DNA of 64,000 nt from SZAS-103 sp038316385 (GCA_038316385.1 JBBQAN010000002.1:62001-126000); one strand, 5' to 3'; shown: positions 8,759-18,599, numbered from the stretch's first letter. A program made the numbers and translations. Notes: generated by a model from the sequence alone, not told the origin.

Positions 8759-9354
8759 GTACCTGGTCGGCTGCGTTGCTGCTGTTCCTGATCCTCGATC
8801 CGCTGGGCAACATTCCGGTGTTTCTCGGACTGTTGCGGCCGTTGCCCGCGCATCGTCGGCGTATCGTGCTCGCGCGCGAACTGGTGATTGCGCTGATCGT
8901 GCTGATGGCGTTCCTGTTCGGCGGCCAGTACGTGCTGGACGCGATGCATCTGCGTCCGGAATCGGTGAGCATCGGCGGCGGCATCGTGCTGTTCCTGATC
9001 GGCCTGAAGATGATCTTCCCGAGCGCCGAAGGCATGTTCGGCGATCTTCCCGAAGGCGAACCATTCATCGTGCCGATGGCGATCCCGCTGATTGCCGGCC
9101 CGTCGGGCATGGCGGCGGTGATGCTGATGAGCAATTCCAATCCGCAGCGCAATGCCGATTGGGGAACCGCCCTGCTGATTGCGTGGCTGGCGACTGCCGC
9201 GATCCTGTTTGCAGCGACATACCTGTACAAGATCATGGGCACACGCGTGCTGGTCGCGGTGGAGCGTTTGATGGGCATGTTGCTGGTGACGGTGTCGGTG
9301 CAGATGTTCCTCGACGGACTCGGCGCATACCTGCATGGCATGCCCCACGCGTGA
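8755..9354 (+). CDS. MarC family integral membrane protein
   Basis: A 199-residue polytopic membrane protein of the MarC/UPF0056 family. The N-terminal FLILDPLGNIPVFLG segment and the central PLIAGPSGMAAVM loop are hallmark motifs. About six transmembrane helices are visible. The family was once linked to multiple antibiotic resistance, but its transport function is not established. The ATG overlaps the SDR stop by four bases, suggesting coupled translation. Confidence 0.9.
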   Translation: MSTWSAALLLFLILDPLGNIPVFLGLLRPLPAHRRRIVLARELVIALIVLMAFLFGGQYVLDAMHLRPESVSIGGGIVLFLIGLKMIFPSAEGMFGDLPEGEPFIVPMAIPLIAGPSGMAAVMLMSNSNPQRNADWGTALLIAWLATAAILFAATYLYKIMGTRVLVAVERLMGMLLVTVSVQMFLDGLGAYLHGMPHA

Positions 9355-9418
9355 GTCCGCAACTGCGGCGACCGGCGGCGTGCGTGCTACCTTTTCTGCC
9401 CCAGATCATCCATCAGCC

Positions 9419-10858
9419 ATGAACGCGACCAGCGCCCATCCGATCGATACCAGCGTCCCATCGACATCCACCGACGCGGCCAAGCCGGTCGGCGTCGTCG
9501 ATGCCCTGATCACGCCGCGTGGCGGCATGGATGTGCTGTCGCGCGCCGAGATCGTGCGCCTGCGCGATGCCGCCGCCGGCAGCACGCTGCACGATCTGTT
9601 GCGGCGCTGCGCGCTCGCGGTGCTGACCACCGGCAGCCATGCGGACGATGCGCGCGCCGCGCAGGCGCTGTATCCGGATTTCGACGTGCAGATCGTTCAG
9701 CACGACCGCGGCATCAAGCTCGATCTGCGCAATGCGCCGGCACAGGCGTTCGTGGATGGCGAGATCATCAAGGGCGTCGCCGAACTGTTGTTCGCGGTGG
9801 TGCGCGATATCGTCTATACCTTCACCGAAGTCGAAGGCGATACGCGGTTCGCAACCGATACAAGCGAAGGCATCACCAGCGCGGTGTTCGAGATCCTGCG
9901 CAACGCGCACATCCTCAAGCCGCGCATTGAGCCGAATCTGGTGGTGTGCTGGGGCGGCCATTCGATCTCGCGCGAGGAATACGTCTATACCAAGTCGGTT
10001 GGCTACGAACTCGGCCTGCGCACGCTCGACATCTGCACAGGCTGCGGTCCGGGCGCGATGAAAGGCCCGATGAAGGGCGCGACCATCGCCCACGCCAAGC
10101 AGCGCCGCCAGCAGAACCGCTACATCGGGCTGACCGAGCCTGGCATCATCGCCGCCGAGTCGCCGAACCCGATCGTCAACCAGCTGGTAATCCTGCCCGA
10201 CATCGAAAAGCGCCTTGAAGCCTTCGTGCGGCTTGGCCACGGCATCATCGTGTTTCCCGGCGGCGTCGGCACCTGCGAAGAAATCCTGTACATGCTCGGC
10301 CTGCTGCTGCATCCGGACAACGCCGGCGAGCCGTTCCCGCTGGTGTTCACCGGGCCGCGCGGTTCGGCTACGTACTTTGAGCAGATCGACCAGTTCCTGC
10401 GGCTGGCGCTGGGCGATGCGGTGGTGAAGCATTATCGGATCATCGTCGACGATCCTGAAGCTGTGGCGCGCGCGCTGAAGGACGGCATGCGCCGCGTGCG
10501 TCAGCGCCGGGTCGAGACCCAGGACGCATTCTTCTTCAACTGGATGCTGCGACTGCCGACCGAATTCCAGCATCCGTTCGTGCCCACCCACGCCGCGATG
10601 GCTGCCCTGAACCTCCATCGCAACCAGCCTGCATATGCACTTGCGGCGAACCTGCGCCGCGCGTTCTCCGGCATCGTCGCCGGCAACGTCAAGGAAGAGG
10701 GCATGCGCAGGATCGAGGCGGAAGGCCCGTTCGAGATCCACGGCGATCCGGACATCATGCAGGCGCTGGACGCGTTGCTGCGCGCGTTCATCGCGCAGAG
10801 CCGGATGAAGATGTCGGGAGACTACAAGCCCTGTTATCGGGTGCTGACCACTGCCTGA
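9419..10858 (+). CDS. ppnN: Pyrimidine/purine nucleotide 5'-monophosphate nucleosidase
   Basis: A 479-residue LOG-family protein that cleaves nucleoside 5'-monophosphates to base and ribose 5-phosphate. It has the full PpnN architecture: an N-terminal DUF4478-type domain, the central LOG (lysine-decarboxylase-like Rossmann) core with CTGCGPGAMKGPMKGA and the diagnostic PGGVGTCEE motif, and a C-terminal DUF3412-type extension. In E. coli PpnN is activated by (p)ppGpp through the extra domains. Start ATG 9419 (MNATS) is preferred; the 9335 start would overlap marC. It is probably transcribed separately from the downstream pilus operon. Confidence 0.92.
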   Translation: MNATSAHPIDTSVPSTSTDAAKPVGVVDALITPRGGMDVLSRAEIVRLRDAAAGSTLHDLLRRCALAVLTTGSHADDARAAQALYPDFDVQIVQHDRGIKLDLRNAPAQAFVDGEIIKGVAELLFAVVRDIVYTFTEVEGDTRFATDTSEGITSAVFEILRNAHILKPRIEPNLVVCWGGHSISREEYVYTKSVGYELGLRTLDICTGCGPGAMKGPMKGATIAHAKQRRQQNRYIGLTEPGIIAAESPNPIVNQLVILPDIEKRLEAFVRLGHGIIVFPGGVGTCEEILYMLGLLLHPDNAGEPFPLVFTGPRGSATYFEQIDQFLRLALGDAVVKHYRIIVDDPEAVARALKDGMRRVRQRRVETQDAFFFNWMLRLPTEFQHPFVPTHAAMAALNLHRNQPAYALAANLRRAFSGIVAGNVKEEGMRRIEAEGPFEIHGDPDIMQALDALLRAFIAQSRMKMSGDYKPCYRVLTTA

Positions 10859-10962
10859 GTGCGATTCCAGCAGGTGAAGGCGTTGCTGCGAAACCTGCAA
10901 TCCTGTCCGATCAGTCCGGGTCGCGCCTGTCGGATGCACGCAACCGGTCGTCCCCCTGTCGC

Positions 10963-10990
10963 TTGTGGGCTACCTGCACAGGGGTAGACT
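10963..10990 (+). promoter_or_regulatory. Possible sigma-70 promoter of the minor-pilin operon
   Basis: TTGTGG (10963-10968), a 16-bp spacer and TAGACT (10985-10990) lie 32 bp upstream of the fimT start. The match is moderate, and it was assigned from position and sequence only. Confidence 0.3.
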
Positions 10991-11021
10991 GCGCGCTGGG
11001 ACTTTCCATCGGCGTGCACAC

Positions 11022-11546
11022 ATGTCCAAGTCGCAATCAGGCTTCACTCTCGTCGAGTTGGTCGTCACCGTTTCGGTGCTCGCGATATTGCTGGCCATCG
11101 GGTTGCCCAACTTCGCCGTGGTGCTGCGCTCAAACCGGCTCGCGGCCCGCACCAACGAGTTCATCACTGCGGTCAGTCTGGCGCGTTCGCAGGCGATCAA
11201 AACCAATACGAATGCAACGGTCTGCGCCAGCGCCGACGGCGCGACATGCGGGGGCGGCGACTGGAACACCGGCTGGATCGTGTTCACGGATACCAACGCA
11301 AATGGTGCTGTCGATGCCGGCGATACCTTGCTGCAGGTCACCACGGCGGCCCCGAAGCTGAGTTTCACCGCTACCCCGGTGGCCGCGCCAACCTTGACCT
11401 TCGATTCGAGCGGCCTGTACACCGGAGCCGCCGCAGTCGCTTTCCAGATGCTGCCCATCGATTGTCCCAGCGGCTATGACGGTCGGCGCGATCTCACCCT
11501 GTTGAAGGTCGGCCAACTCACCATGACCAACGGAGCCTGCCCATGA
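11022..11546 (+). CDS. fimT: FimT/GspH family type IV pilus minor pseudopilin
   Basis: A 174-residue minor pseudopilin. A short leader ends in QSG, followed by FTLVELVVTVSVLAIL, a class III (prepilin-peptidase) cleavage site with the conserved Glu at +5 and the hydrophobic N-terminal helix. The soluble part carries a GspH-like segment (SLARSQAIKTN), a CASADGATCGGG disulfide-type region and the NTGWIVFTD motif. It is inserted in the inner membrane and incorporated into the pilus priming complex. It is the first gene of the fimT-pilVWXY1E operon and overlaps pilV by four bases. Confidence 0.9.
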   Translation: MSKSQSGFTLVELVVTVSVLAILLAIGLPNFAVVLRSNRLAARTNEFITAVSLARSQAIKTNTNATVCASADGATCGGGDWNTGWIVFTDTNANGAVDAGDTLLQVTTAAPKLSFTATPVAAPTLTFDSSGLYTGAAAVAFQMLPIDCPSGYDGRRDLTLLKVGQLTMTNGACP

Positions 11547-12019
11547 ATCGTATTGCGTCCCGTGGCGGGCACCCAGCGCGCGGCTTCACCCTGATCGAGG
11601 TGCTGGTATCGCTGGTAATTCTCAGCATCGGTCTGCTCGGCCTCGGGCTGCTGCAGGCTTCCTCGCTCAAGGCCAGTTTCGGCGCAAACCACCGCACAAT
11701 CGCGACCAATCTGGCATACCAGATGCTCGACTTGATGCGCTCCAATCGCAATTCGGCCTACCTTTATACGGACATTGTGCAAGCGAATTTCCCCGGCATC
11801 GACCCGACCACCTGTCCCGCCCAGCAGTACACGAACATGGGCAATGCAGTCGCCGACGACATCACCAACTGGCAGTGTCAAGTCGCGCACGACCTGCCTA
11901 CAGGTAGAGCCGATGTCACCTTGGTCGCTGGAGTCGCAACGGTGACGATCTTGTGGACCGATGCACGCTTCCGGGTTGGGCAAGATACCAACCAATTCAC
12001 TTTGACCACCCAGCTATGA
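11543..12019 (+). CDS. pilV: Type IV pilus modification/minor pilin protein PilV
   Basis: A 158-residue prepilin-like protein. The leader RGGHPARG is followed by FTLIEVLVSLVILSIGLLGL, the class III signal with Glu5, then the PilV-typical QASSLKAS and AYQMLDLMRSNR region. It is part of the minor-pilin complex that primes type IV pilus assembly with PilW, PilX and PilY1. Its start overlaps the fimT stop (ATGA) and its stop overlaps the pilW start, so the group is translationally coupled. Confidence 0.92.
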   Translation: MNRIASRGGHPARGFTLIEVLVSLVILSIGLLGLGLLQASSLKASFGANHRTIATNLAYQMLDLMRSNRNSAYLYTDIVQANFPGIDPTTCPAQQYTNMGNAVADDITNWQCQVAHDLPTGRADVTLVAGVATVTILWTDARFRVGQDTNQFTLTTQL

Positions 12020-13272
12020 GCAACCTGCCCATGACACGTCCCCGCACATCGCTGCATGGCATCGCTGCCAGCGCCGGCTTCGGCCTGGTCGAACTGATGA
12101 TTGGCGTCGTGATCGGTACCTTTCTGCTGCTCGGTCTGTCGCAGGTCTTTTCAACGTCGCGTGCGGCGTACCAAGCGTCCACGGGCATGGCGCGCGTGCA
12201 GGAGAACAGCCGGTTTGCGATGGACTTCCTTCAGCGTGACCTGCGCATGGCCGGCCACATGGGTTGTACCAACGACGTGGGATTGCTTGATCCGACCCAG
12301 TTGCCGAATCCTGCGCAACCCGACTTCAATTCGCATTTTATTTCCGACGCGGATCGCAAGGCCGTGCCGGAAAACTGGGCGAACGCGCCATTCCCCGAGC
12401 AATTCCATATTTCGATTGAAGGATTCGAGGCGGTTGGTACCGCGCCCGCAGGGGCGGTCGCATTGTCCGGCGCCAATCCGGTTGTGGTCGGCGCTGCGGC
12501 CGACTGGGTGCCTGCGCTGCCTGCCGACCTGTTGGCTGCCGGTGTCGTGAAGGGCAGCGACGTGGTGATGCTGCGCTTATTCGATCACACCGCCATCCCG
12601 GTCATTGGCACGGTCAATGTCACCGCCGTTCCTGCCCGGATCACGGTGGCAACAACCGATGCCAGCCAGATCAAGGCCGGCCAGCTATACGGTATTGCCG
12701 ATTGCCAACATGCCACGGTGTTCCAGGCGGGCAGTTCCGGTAATCCGGCGACCGGGGTTTTCCAGATTGCCGTCGCTGGCTTGAACCTGTCGGACTTCGG
12801 TATCAATCACGACAATTATCGTAGTTCCAAAGACAACATCATCCAGGTCTTCGCGTTACGCAGCGTGGCTTATTACATCGGCCAGGGCACAGGCGGTGGT
12901 CCCTCGTTGTTCCGCCGGACTTACACCAACGGCGGTGCCGGTGTCTCGGAAGAACTCGTCTCCGGCATTGAAAACCTGCAGTTCCTGTACGGACGCGACA
13001 CCAACGGAGCTTCGCCAGATGGCCAGGTGAATGTTTACCAGACTGCACGAAACATCAATGCGCTCGGCGGTGACAGGGCTGCGAACTGGCGCCGCGTTGA
13101 CGCCGTCCGTGTCGGCTATCTGTCGCGGAGTGTGGATCGATCCAGTGTCAACGCAGCCGTCAACGCCCCGCAAGTGCTTGGCGTCACGCTGACGCCGCCA
13201 GCCGGCGACGGACGCGTGCGCCAAACCTATGTGTCCACGATCACCTTGCGCAACCGACTCAACGGGGGCTGA
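12016..13272 (+). CDS. pilW: Type IV pilus assembly protein PilW
   Basis: A 418-residue minor pilin. The prepilin leader ends at SAG, followed by FGLVELMIGVVIGTFLLLGL with Glu5; next come the PilW-family RVQENSRFAMDFLQRDLRMAGHMGC motif (about residues 60-85) and the C-terminal ENLQFLYGRDTN and VDAVRVGYLSRS strands. Start ATG 12016 overlaps the pilV stop; ATG 12028 is an alternative. PilW joins PilX, PilV, FimT and PilY1 in the tip/priming complex. Length is normal for the family. Confidence 0.93.
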   Translation: MSNLPMTRPRTSLHGIAASAGFGLVELMIGVVIGTFLLLGLSQVFSTSRAAYQASTGMARVQENSRFAMDFLQRDLRMAGHMGCTNDVGLLDPTQLPNPAQPDFNSHFISDADRKAVPENWANAPFPEQFHISIEGFEAVGTAPAGAVALSGANPVVVGAAADWVPALPADLLAAGVVKGSDVVMLRLFDHTAIPVIGTVNVTAVPARITVATTDASQIKAGQLYGIADCQHATVFQAGSSGNPATGVFQIAVAGLNLSDFGINHDNYRSSKDNIIQVFALRSVAYYIGQGTGGGPSLFRRTYTNGGAGVSEELVSGIENLQFLYGRDTNGASPDGQVNVYQTARNINALGGDRAANWRRVDAVRVGYLSRSVDRSSVNAAVNAPQVLGVTLTPPAGDGRVRQTYVSTITLRNRLNGG

Positions 13273-13274
13273 CC

Positions 13275-13829
13275 ATGTCGCTGCATCCGCTTCATCCTGA
13301 TTGCGTCCTGCACCCCACCATCCCGCCACACCAGCGCGGTGCGGTGCTGTTCATCTCCATGATCCTGCTCGTGGTGTTGTCGTTGATCGGCATCGCCTCG
13401 ATGCAAGTCACCACCTTGCAGGAACGCATGGCCGGCAACTATCTGACTGTCAATCGCGCATTCGAAAATGCCGAAGCGGCAGCGCGCGTCACCGAAAATG
13501 TGGTCGGAGCCCAGGTTGCGGTCAACAACTATTACGCAGGCGTGACCGCTACCACCTGCGGCAATCCTCCGGATGAGGACGCTTGGGCTCACACTCAGCT
13601 GGCGACTGGCGGCACGGTGACTCAGGTTTACCAACTCGTGGGGCCGGGGCTTGGCTGCCGGGATTATGGATCAGGCGGTAATTCAATGAGCGCCGACAGC
13701 GGCCCGCTCAACGCCAGCGGAGCTGCCAAGCAGGGTATCTACGAGGTCACCTCGGTCAGCTCCGACGACCCACTTACCCCAGCCAATTCGGCGTCAATGG
13801 CTGTCGTGCAAACCACCTTTCATCAATGA
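13275..13829 (+). CDS. pilX: Type IV pilus assembly protein PilX
   Basis: A 184-residue protein with a basic N-terminus and the PilX N-terminal signature RGAVLFISMILLVVLSLIGI, then MQVTTLQERMAGNY and the NRAFENAEAA segment. Unlike FimT/PilV/PilW it lacks a canonical Glu5 prepilin motif, as is usual for PilX. It belongs to the minor-pilin priming complex. It lies 2 bp after pilW, and its stop overlaps the pilY1 start by four bases. Confidence 0.92.
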   Translation: MSLHPLHPDCVLHPTIPPHQRGAVLFISMILLVVLSLIGIASMQVTTLQERMAGNYLTVNRAFENAEAAARVTENVVGAQVAVNNYYAGVTATTCGNPPDEDAWAHTQLATGGTVTQVYQLVGPGLGCRDYGSGGNSMSADSGPLNASGAAKQGIYEVTSVSSDDPLTPANSASMAVVQTTFHQ

Positions 13830-16800
13830 ACTTCACGCTTCGGCGAATCGAGTACCCCATGGCCATCCCTCAGTTCCGTCCACTGTTCACCATCGCCCTG
13901 GTCACCGCGCTCAGCGGTGCTTTCCAGCCCGCATGGGCGAGCCTGTCGATCGCGCAGTCGCCGCTGACCTTGCCGCAGCGCGTGAAGCCGGCCTTTATCA
14001 TGGCCTTGGACAACTCCGGCTCGATCGGCTCCGACGAGAACTTGTGCACGACATCGCAAGGTGAGTGCACATGGAAAAGCTCTACGAACAGCTTCTTCGA
14101 TACGACCGGGAATATGTTTAGCAGCGGTCAGGGATCCAATAATTATGTTCGCGTCATGCGGGGCGGCAACAAAGCCAAGTCCGGCAACGATACCGGTAGC
14201 GGGGAAGCGCCACGCGCGGACAAGTTCGGCGCTGCGCGCGATCCCGAGTTCAACCGCGCCTATTTCAATCCTGGCGATGCCTACACGCCGTGGGTGAACT
14301 TCGATGGTTCGCCTTATCTGGGCAGTGGCGCCGACGGCAGCACGATTGCGAATTTCATCGATCAGACCACCGGCAATGCCGTGCCGAGCAGCGCGCCTGA
14401 AGATGCGCGCCATCCATTGACCGCCACCAATAATGGTGGTTCGGGCGTGACGATCGACTTCACCACCGGGATGCATGTCCTCTATACCTATTCCGCAGGC
14501 GATGTGTTGCCTAAAGGCACGAACTGGTACTACACCAACAAGACCAGCGGCACCCCGGACGGAACAGCGGCGAACGATGTGCTTGATTGCGCAGCGCTCA
14601 AGGCCACCGTCGTGGGAACTCCGGCCAACGGCACCCTCGAAACCCTGGCCGCCAACTACACCATAGGCGCCAGTTGCAACGGCAAGGTCACCGTCCGGTA
14701 TTACCCAGCGACGGTGTACCTGACCACGAAGACGGCAGCAGCGCCGGATGCGGTGGTTGGCTTCAACCTCGCCAACGTCATCACTGTACCCAAGGCAGGC
14801 CCGTACATCGCGGGAGTTTATACCGACCTTTACAAGTACGAGATCATTCCGGCCAATTTCCCCGGCGGTGCCACAGATCCCAATTACGTTGCCGTGATCA
14901 CGAACTTCGCCAATTACTGGACTTATTTCGGCGACCGCGCGCGTGCGATCGTCGGTGCCACCACCCAGACCTTTGGAGCCGTGGACTTCATGCGGGTGGG
15001 CAAGTTTGATATCAGTCCGATCTGCTCGGGAGTTGGTAGCTGCAGTCCGCTGAATACAACGAATGGCTACACCAAGTTCGTCTCGGGACCGGACACCAAT
15101 TACACAAGCCAGCCGGGCGGCGATCCGCTGGTGACCATGTACGATCTGGCCGATTACGTTTACAAGACCGGCGTGACGATCAACCCGATTCCGCCCACCG
15201 GCGCGGTGTACTCGGCCACCGGCGGCGACCGCTACAAGTTCTATCAGTCCCTGTATGCGTTCGATCGACCCAACAACAATACCCCGACCCGCCGTTCCGT
15301 CTATCGCATGGGTCACCAGTTCCAGCGCGTGAAGGGTGCAACAACCGTCGATGGCGTTGTGGATAACAACCCACCCATCCTGCTGGCCTGTCAGATCAAT
15401 GCGGGCATGCTGTTCACCGACGGCTACATCAACGACGACAACGGTGGCCTGCCTGCGGTCGGCAATGTCGACGGCGCCATGGGAGCGCCATTTTCAGACG
15501 CACAGTCGGGCACGATGTCCGACATCGCCGCCAAGTTCTACAACAACAACCTGCGTCCCGACTTGCAGGCAGGCAGAGTCGTTGCGCCTCTCGGTTGTCC
15601 GGATCCAACCCTGGATTGCCAAATCAACCTGCACATGAACTTCTTCGGCGTCCCGCTGGGCGCAATCGGCCATTATTACGATCAAGTGGTTGGCGGCGTG
15701 AGTTACGTGGACGATTTGACGACCACCGCCGACGAAGCCACCGCCGCAGCATTCGCCAATCCACCCGCATGGCTGGCGACGGGCACCACCAATCTGCAAC
15801 CGTCCGACGTCGATGACATCTGGCATGCCTCAATCAATTCGCGCGGCAAGTTCATCAGCGCGCAATCGCCGGCGCGCGTGCGCGACGGTATCAAGACCAT
15901 CATCAACACCATCATTGATGCAACCCTGGGATCGGGCAGCTCGGCGACTGCCGGGGCGCGCCTCGGCGCCGGCTCGATCACTTACCAGCCCTCGTTTGCG
16001 GTTGCCGGTGGCAGCGACTGGACTGGCAATCTGAAGGCCTACCAACTGACGAATACCGGTGGTACGGGGACGCTCTACTGGAGCGCCGCTGGCATACTGA
16101 ATGCCGAGAGCAATGCAACCCGCACAAGCCGCAACATCGTGATCAACAAGGCCCCGGGTGGCTCTGGAAACGCAGCCTCGCTGACCGGGGCAAGTGCTCT
16201 GGGTGCCAGCGAAGCCACCCAATTGGGCCTGCTCGGCACCACTCCGGCGGCTTTCCACCTCAACTATGGCGTTGGTGCCACGGTCGATCAGGCGGTCGCC
16301 TATCTGAAAGGCGACAGCACCAACGAGCTCACCAGGGCCGGAGCCGGCAACCATGTGTTCCGCTACCGGTCGGGCGTACTGGGCGATATCGTCGATTCCT
16401 CACCCGAGCTTTCCACCTCCGTGGATGATTTCGGTTACGCATTTTCGTTACCGAGCGCACTCGGTGGCGGCGCGACCTATACCAGCTTCCTGACGTCCAA
16501 GGCACTGCGTAGCCCGAGTTCGGTAGTCTATGTAGGCGCGAACGACGGCATGCTGCACGCTTTCGATGGCCGGGATGTCGGTGGTGGCGAACTGTTCGGC
16601 TTCATCCCGTACAGCATCACCAACAAGCTGAACCGCCTACTCGACCCGGCGTATTCGCACTATTTCTATGTGGACGGCGGCATCAATGTGCACGATGCCT
16701 ACCTCGGTGGCGCATGGAAAACCGTGCTGGTCGGTTCGACCGGCGCCGGCGGCAGCGGCGTGTTCGCCCTCGATGTCACCACGCCTGGCTCGTTTGGGCC

Positions 16801-17944
16801 GAGTAAAGTGATGTGGGAAGTGACCAATAGCGATCCGGATATCGGCAGCAATATTGGCCGCCCAACCGTGTTCCTTGCCGAGGACGATGTGTGGTATGCG
16901 GCATTCGGCAATGGCTACAACAGCACCAATTCCAATCCGGGCGCGATCCTGGTCAACCTTTCCACCGGTGCAATCAAGAAGGTCATGGCCGACGATGGCG
17001 GTAACTTCGACAACGGGATCGGCTATATCGCCCCGGTCGATCTCGACGGCAACGGAAAGATCGACCACATTTACGGTGGCGACTATCAGGGCAATGTCTG
17101 GAAGTTCAAGAGCTCGCCGTTAGGCGTGTGGAGCGTCGACAACGCCGGGATACCGTTGTACGTGGCCAAGGATGCATCAGGTAACCGGCAGCCGATCACC
17201 GGCGACATCGAGGTGGGCGCCGGGCCGATCACCGGTACGCTGGTGTATTTCGGAACTGGCAGCTTCTTCCTCGATGGCGACAATTCGACTCCGAGCAGTC
17301 CGCCGGTGCAGACGTTGTATGGCATCTGGGACAATGGCACGGTCGATACGCTGGGACGCGCCAGTCTGGTTCAGCAAACCATCAGCTCGCAGACGGCCGG
17401 CCCGATAGACACCCGCGCTCTCAGCAGCAATCCGATTGTCTATACGACTGCGGCTGCAACCCGCGGGTTCTACGTCGATCTGGAGGTCGGTAGTGCGGCC
17501 GATGGCGAAAAATTCTTTGGACGGCCATTGCTTCAGGACGGTGTGGTGCTTTACACCACATTCGAGCCGGCAACCGATGCCTGCAGCCCGGGTGGCACTA
17601 ACTGGGAGTATGGTCTGGACGCGCTCAGCGGCGCCAGCGCACTCAACAATCTGCACATCGGATCGCTGTCCGGAGGCGCTGTCTGTCCGGGCGGCAGTTG
17701 CGGTGCCATGTCGATCGGAACGGGTGCTCCGGTGCGGACGCCGACCGTACTGATTCCGCCTCCGCCGTGCATCCCTGGCGTCAATTGCCCGATCCCGGTC
17801 AAGGTATGCGATCCGGACTGCCACTACCCGCCGCCGGTTGCTCCGACCGGTTGCCCCTCGTACCAACCGTCCTACGCGCCCGGCAGTAGAGTCACGGCCA
17901 AGCCCGCTGCCTGCGGCAGGCAATCCTGGCGTCAGGTGCGATGA
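13826..17944 (+). CDS. pilY1: PilY1-type pilus tip adhesin/assembly factor
   Basis: A 1372-residue secreted protein. A signal peptide precedes a von Willebrand A-like region whose MIDAS motif DNSGS is visible at residues 62-66. The C-terminal half is the PilY1 beta-propeller, including VYVGANDGMLHAFDGRD and a calcium loop D-L-D-G-N-G-K-I-D at residues 1072-1080. The protein ends in a Pro/Cys-rich tail. PilY1 sits at the pilus tip with the minor pilins and acts in assembly, adhesion and surface sensing. Two starts are possible: ATG 13826 (overlapping pilX) or ATG 13859, which places the signal peptide closer to the N-terminus. The long opposite-strand ORF here is a shadow. Confidence 0.95.
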   Translation: MNFTLRRIEYPMAIPQFRPLFTIALVTALSGAFQPAWASLSIAQSPLTLPQRVKPAFIMALDNSGSIGSDENLCTTSQGECTWKSSTNSFFDTTGNMFSSGQGSNNYVRVMRGGNKAKSGNDTGSGEAPRADKFGAARDPEFNRAYFNPGDAYTPWVNFDGSPYLGSGADGSTIANFIDQTTGNAVPSSAPEDARHPLTATNNGGSGVTIDFTTGMHVLYTYSAGDVLPKGTNWYYTNKTSGTPDGTAANDVLDCAALKATVVGTPANGTLETLAANYTIGASCNGKVTVRYYPATVYLTTKTAAAPDAVVGFNLANVITVPKAGPYIAGVYTDLYKYEIIPANFPGGATDPNYVAVITNFANYWTYFGDRARAIVGATTQTFGAVDFMRVGKFDISPICSGVGSCSPLNTTNGYTKFVSGPDTNYTSQPGGDPLVTMYDLADYVYKTGVTINPIPPTGAVYSATGGDRYKFYQSLYAFDRPNNNTPTRRSVYRMGHQFQRVKGATTVDGVVDNNPPILLACQINAGMLFTDGYINDDNGGLPAVGNVDGAMGAPFSDAQSGTMSDIAAKFYNNNLRPDLQAGRVVAPLGCPDPTLDCQINLHMNFFGVPLGAIGHYYDQVVGGVSYVDDLTTTADEATAAAFANPPAWLATGTTNLQPSDVDDIWHASINSRGKFISAQSPARVRDGIKTIINTIIDATLGSGSSATAGARLGAGSITYQPSFAVAGGSDWTGNLKAYQLTNTGGTGTLYWSAAGILNAESNATRTSRNIVINKAPGGSGNAASLTGASALGASEATQLGLLGTTPAAFHLNYGVGATVDQAVAYLKGDSTNELTRAGAGNHVFRYRSGVLGDIVDSSPELSTSVDDFGYAFSLPSALGGGATYTSFLTSKALRSPSSVVYVGANDGMLHAFDGRDVGGGELFGFIPYSITNKLNRLLDPAYSHYFYVDGGINVHDAYLGGAWKTVLVGSTGAGGSGVFALDVTTPGSFGPSKVMWEVTNSDPDIGSNIGRPTVFLAEDDVWYAAFGNGYNSTNSNPGAILVNLSTGAIKKVMADDGGNFDNGIGYIAPVDLDGNGKIDHIYGGDYQGNVWKFKSSPLGVWSVDNAGIPLYVAKDASGNRQPITGDIEVGAGPITGTLVYFGTGSFFLDGDNSTPSSPPVQTLYGIWDNGTVDTLGRASLVQQTISSQTAGPIDTRALSSNPIVYTTAAATRGFYVDLEVGSAADGEKFFGRPLLQDGVVLYTTFEPATDACSPGGTNWEYGLDALSGASALNNLHIGSLSGGAVCPGGSCGAMSIGTGAPVRTPTVLIPPPPCIPGVNCPIPVKVCDPDCHYPPPVAPTGCPSYQPSYAPGSRVTAKPAACGRQSWRQVR

Positions 17945-17984
17945 TGGGAAGGATTGCAGCCAATCGATCGAAGGGAGTTTCGGT

Positions 17985-18422
17985 ATGAGAATGATCGACC
18001 GGATGATGCGACGGGTTCGAAAACCCGAGCGTGGTTTCACCCTGATCGAGTTGATGGTCGTCGTGGTTGTGGTCGCGATCCTCGCGGCGGTCGCCTATCC
18101 GAGCTATGTCGATAGCGTGCGCAAGAGCAAGCGCGGGGCCGCCAAGGGGGATTTGACTGCAGTAGCGCAGACGATGGAGCGTTGCTTTACTCAGAACAAT
18201 ACGTACCTGGGCTGCTGGGCCGGAGGAAACGTATTGACTGCTCCATCCAACGTTTCCCCGCAAACCGGCACAGTCGCCTACAACCTCGCTCTCGGCGGTG
18301 TGACGCGAACCGCCTTTACGGTGACCGCAACGCCCGCAGGTGCTCAGGCAATCGACACATGCGGCACGCTTGGACTCGATCAGACTGGTCTGAAGACTCC
18401 TGCTACCGCCGGTTGCTGGTAG
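17985..18422 (+). CDS. pilE: PilE-like type IV pilin/minor pilin
   Basis: A 145-residue pilin. The leader ends KPERG, followed by FTLIELMVVVVVVAILAAVAYPSY, the class III prepilin site with Glu5, then the VDSVRKSKRGAAKGDL region typical of PilE minor pilins. A C-terminal disulfide pair (CGTLGL...AGC) is visible. ATG 17985 has AAGGGAG upstream. It follows pilY1 by 40 bp, the usual last position of this operon, and is followed by a strong terminator. Confidence 0.92.
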   Translation: MRMIDRMMRRVRKPERGFTLIELMVVVVVVAILAAVAYPSYVDSVRKSKRGAAKGDLTAVAQTMERCFTQNNTYLGCWAGGNVLTAPSNVSPQTGTVAYNLALGGVTRTAFTVTATPAGAQAIDTCGTLGLDQTGLKTPATAGCW

Positions 18423-18442
18423 TTCGGCAACATCACTCAGAC

Positions 18443-18478
18443 AAAAACGAAACCCGCCGATCGGCGGGTTTCGTTTTT
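18443..18478. terminator. Strong bidirectional intrinsic terminator after pilE
   Basis: A perfect 18-bp inverted repeat (18443-18460 with 18461-18478) has a GC-rich core CCCGCCGA/TCGGCGGG, flanked by A5 and T5 runs. It can end pilE transcription on the plus strand and also stop transcription arriving from tRNA-Asn on the minus strand. Confidence 0.95.
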
Positions 18479-18522
18479 CAGCGCTCAGTAAAGCGCTATT
18501 GAGCAGCTATCGCTGATCGATC

Positions 18523-18599
18523 TGGCGCCCGAAGTTGGACTCGAACCAACGACCCCCTGATTAACAGTCAAGTGCTCTAACCAGCTGAGCTATTCGGGC
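18523..18599 (-). tRNA. tRNA-Asn (anticodon GTT)
   Basis: The reverse complement folds as a cloverleaf: acceptor GCCCGAA pairs with TTCGGGC, U8-A9 precede the D arm AGCTCAG...GAGC, the anticodon arm is TTGACTGTTAATCAG with anticodon GTT, the T arm has GTTCGAGTCC, discriminator G, and CCA is encoded. Length is 77 nt including CCA. Confidence 0.96.

Noticed and set aside
9413..10939. A 508-codon minus-strand open frame
   Set aside because: It is a shadow of ppnN, whose LOG motif is unambiguous.
13823..15316. A 497-codon open frame on the minus strand
   Set aside because: It lies wholly antisense to pilY1, which has clear VWA, propeller and Ca-loop motifs; the antisense translation has no family features.
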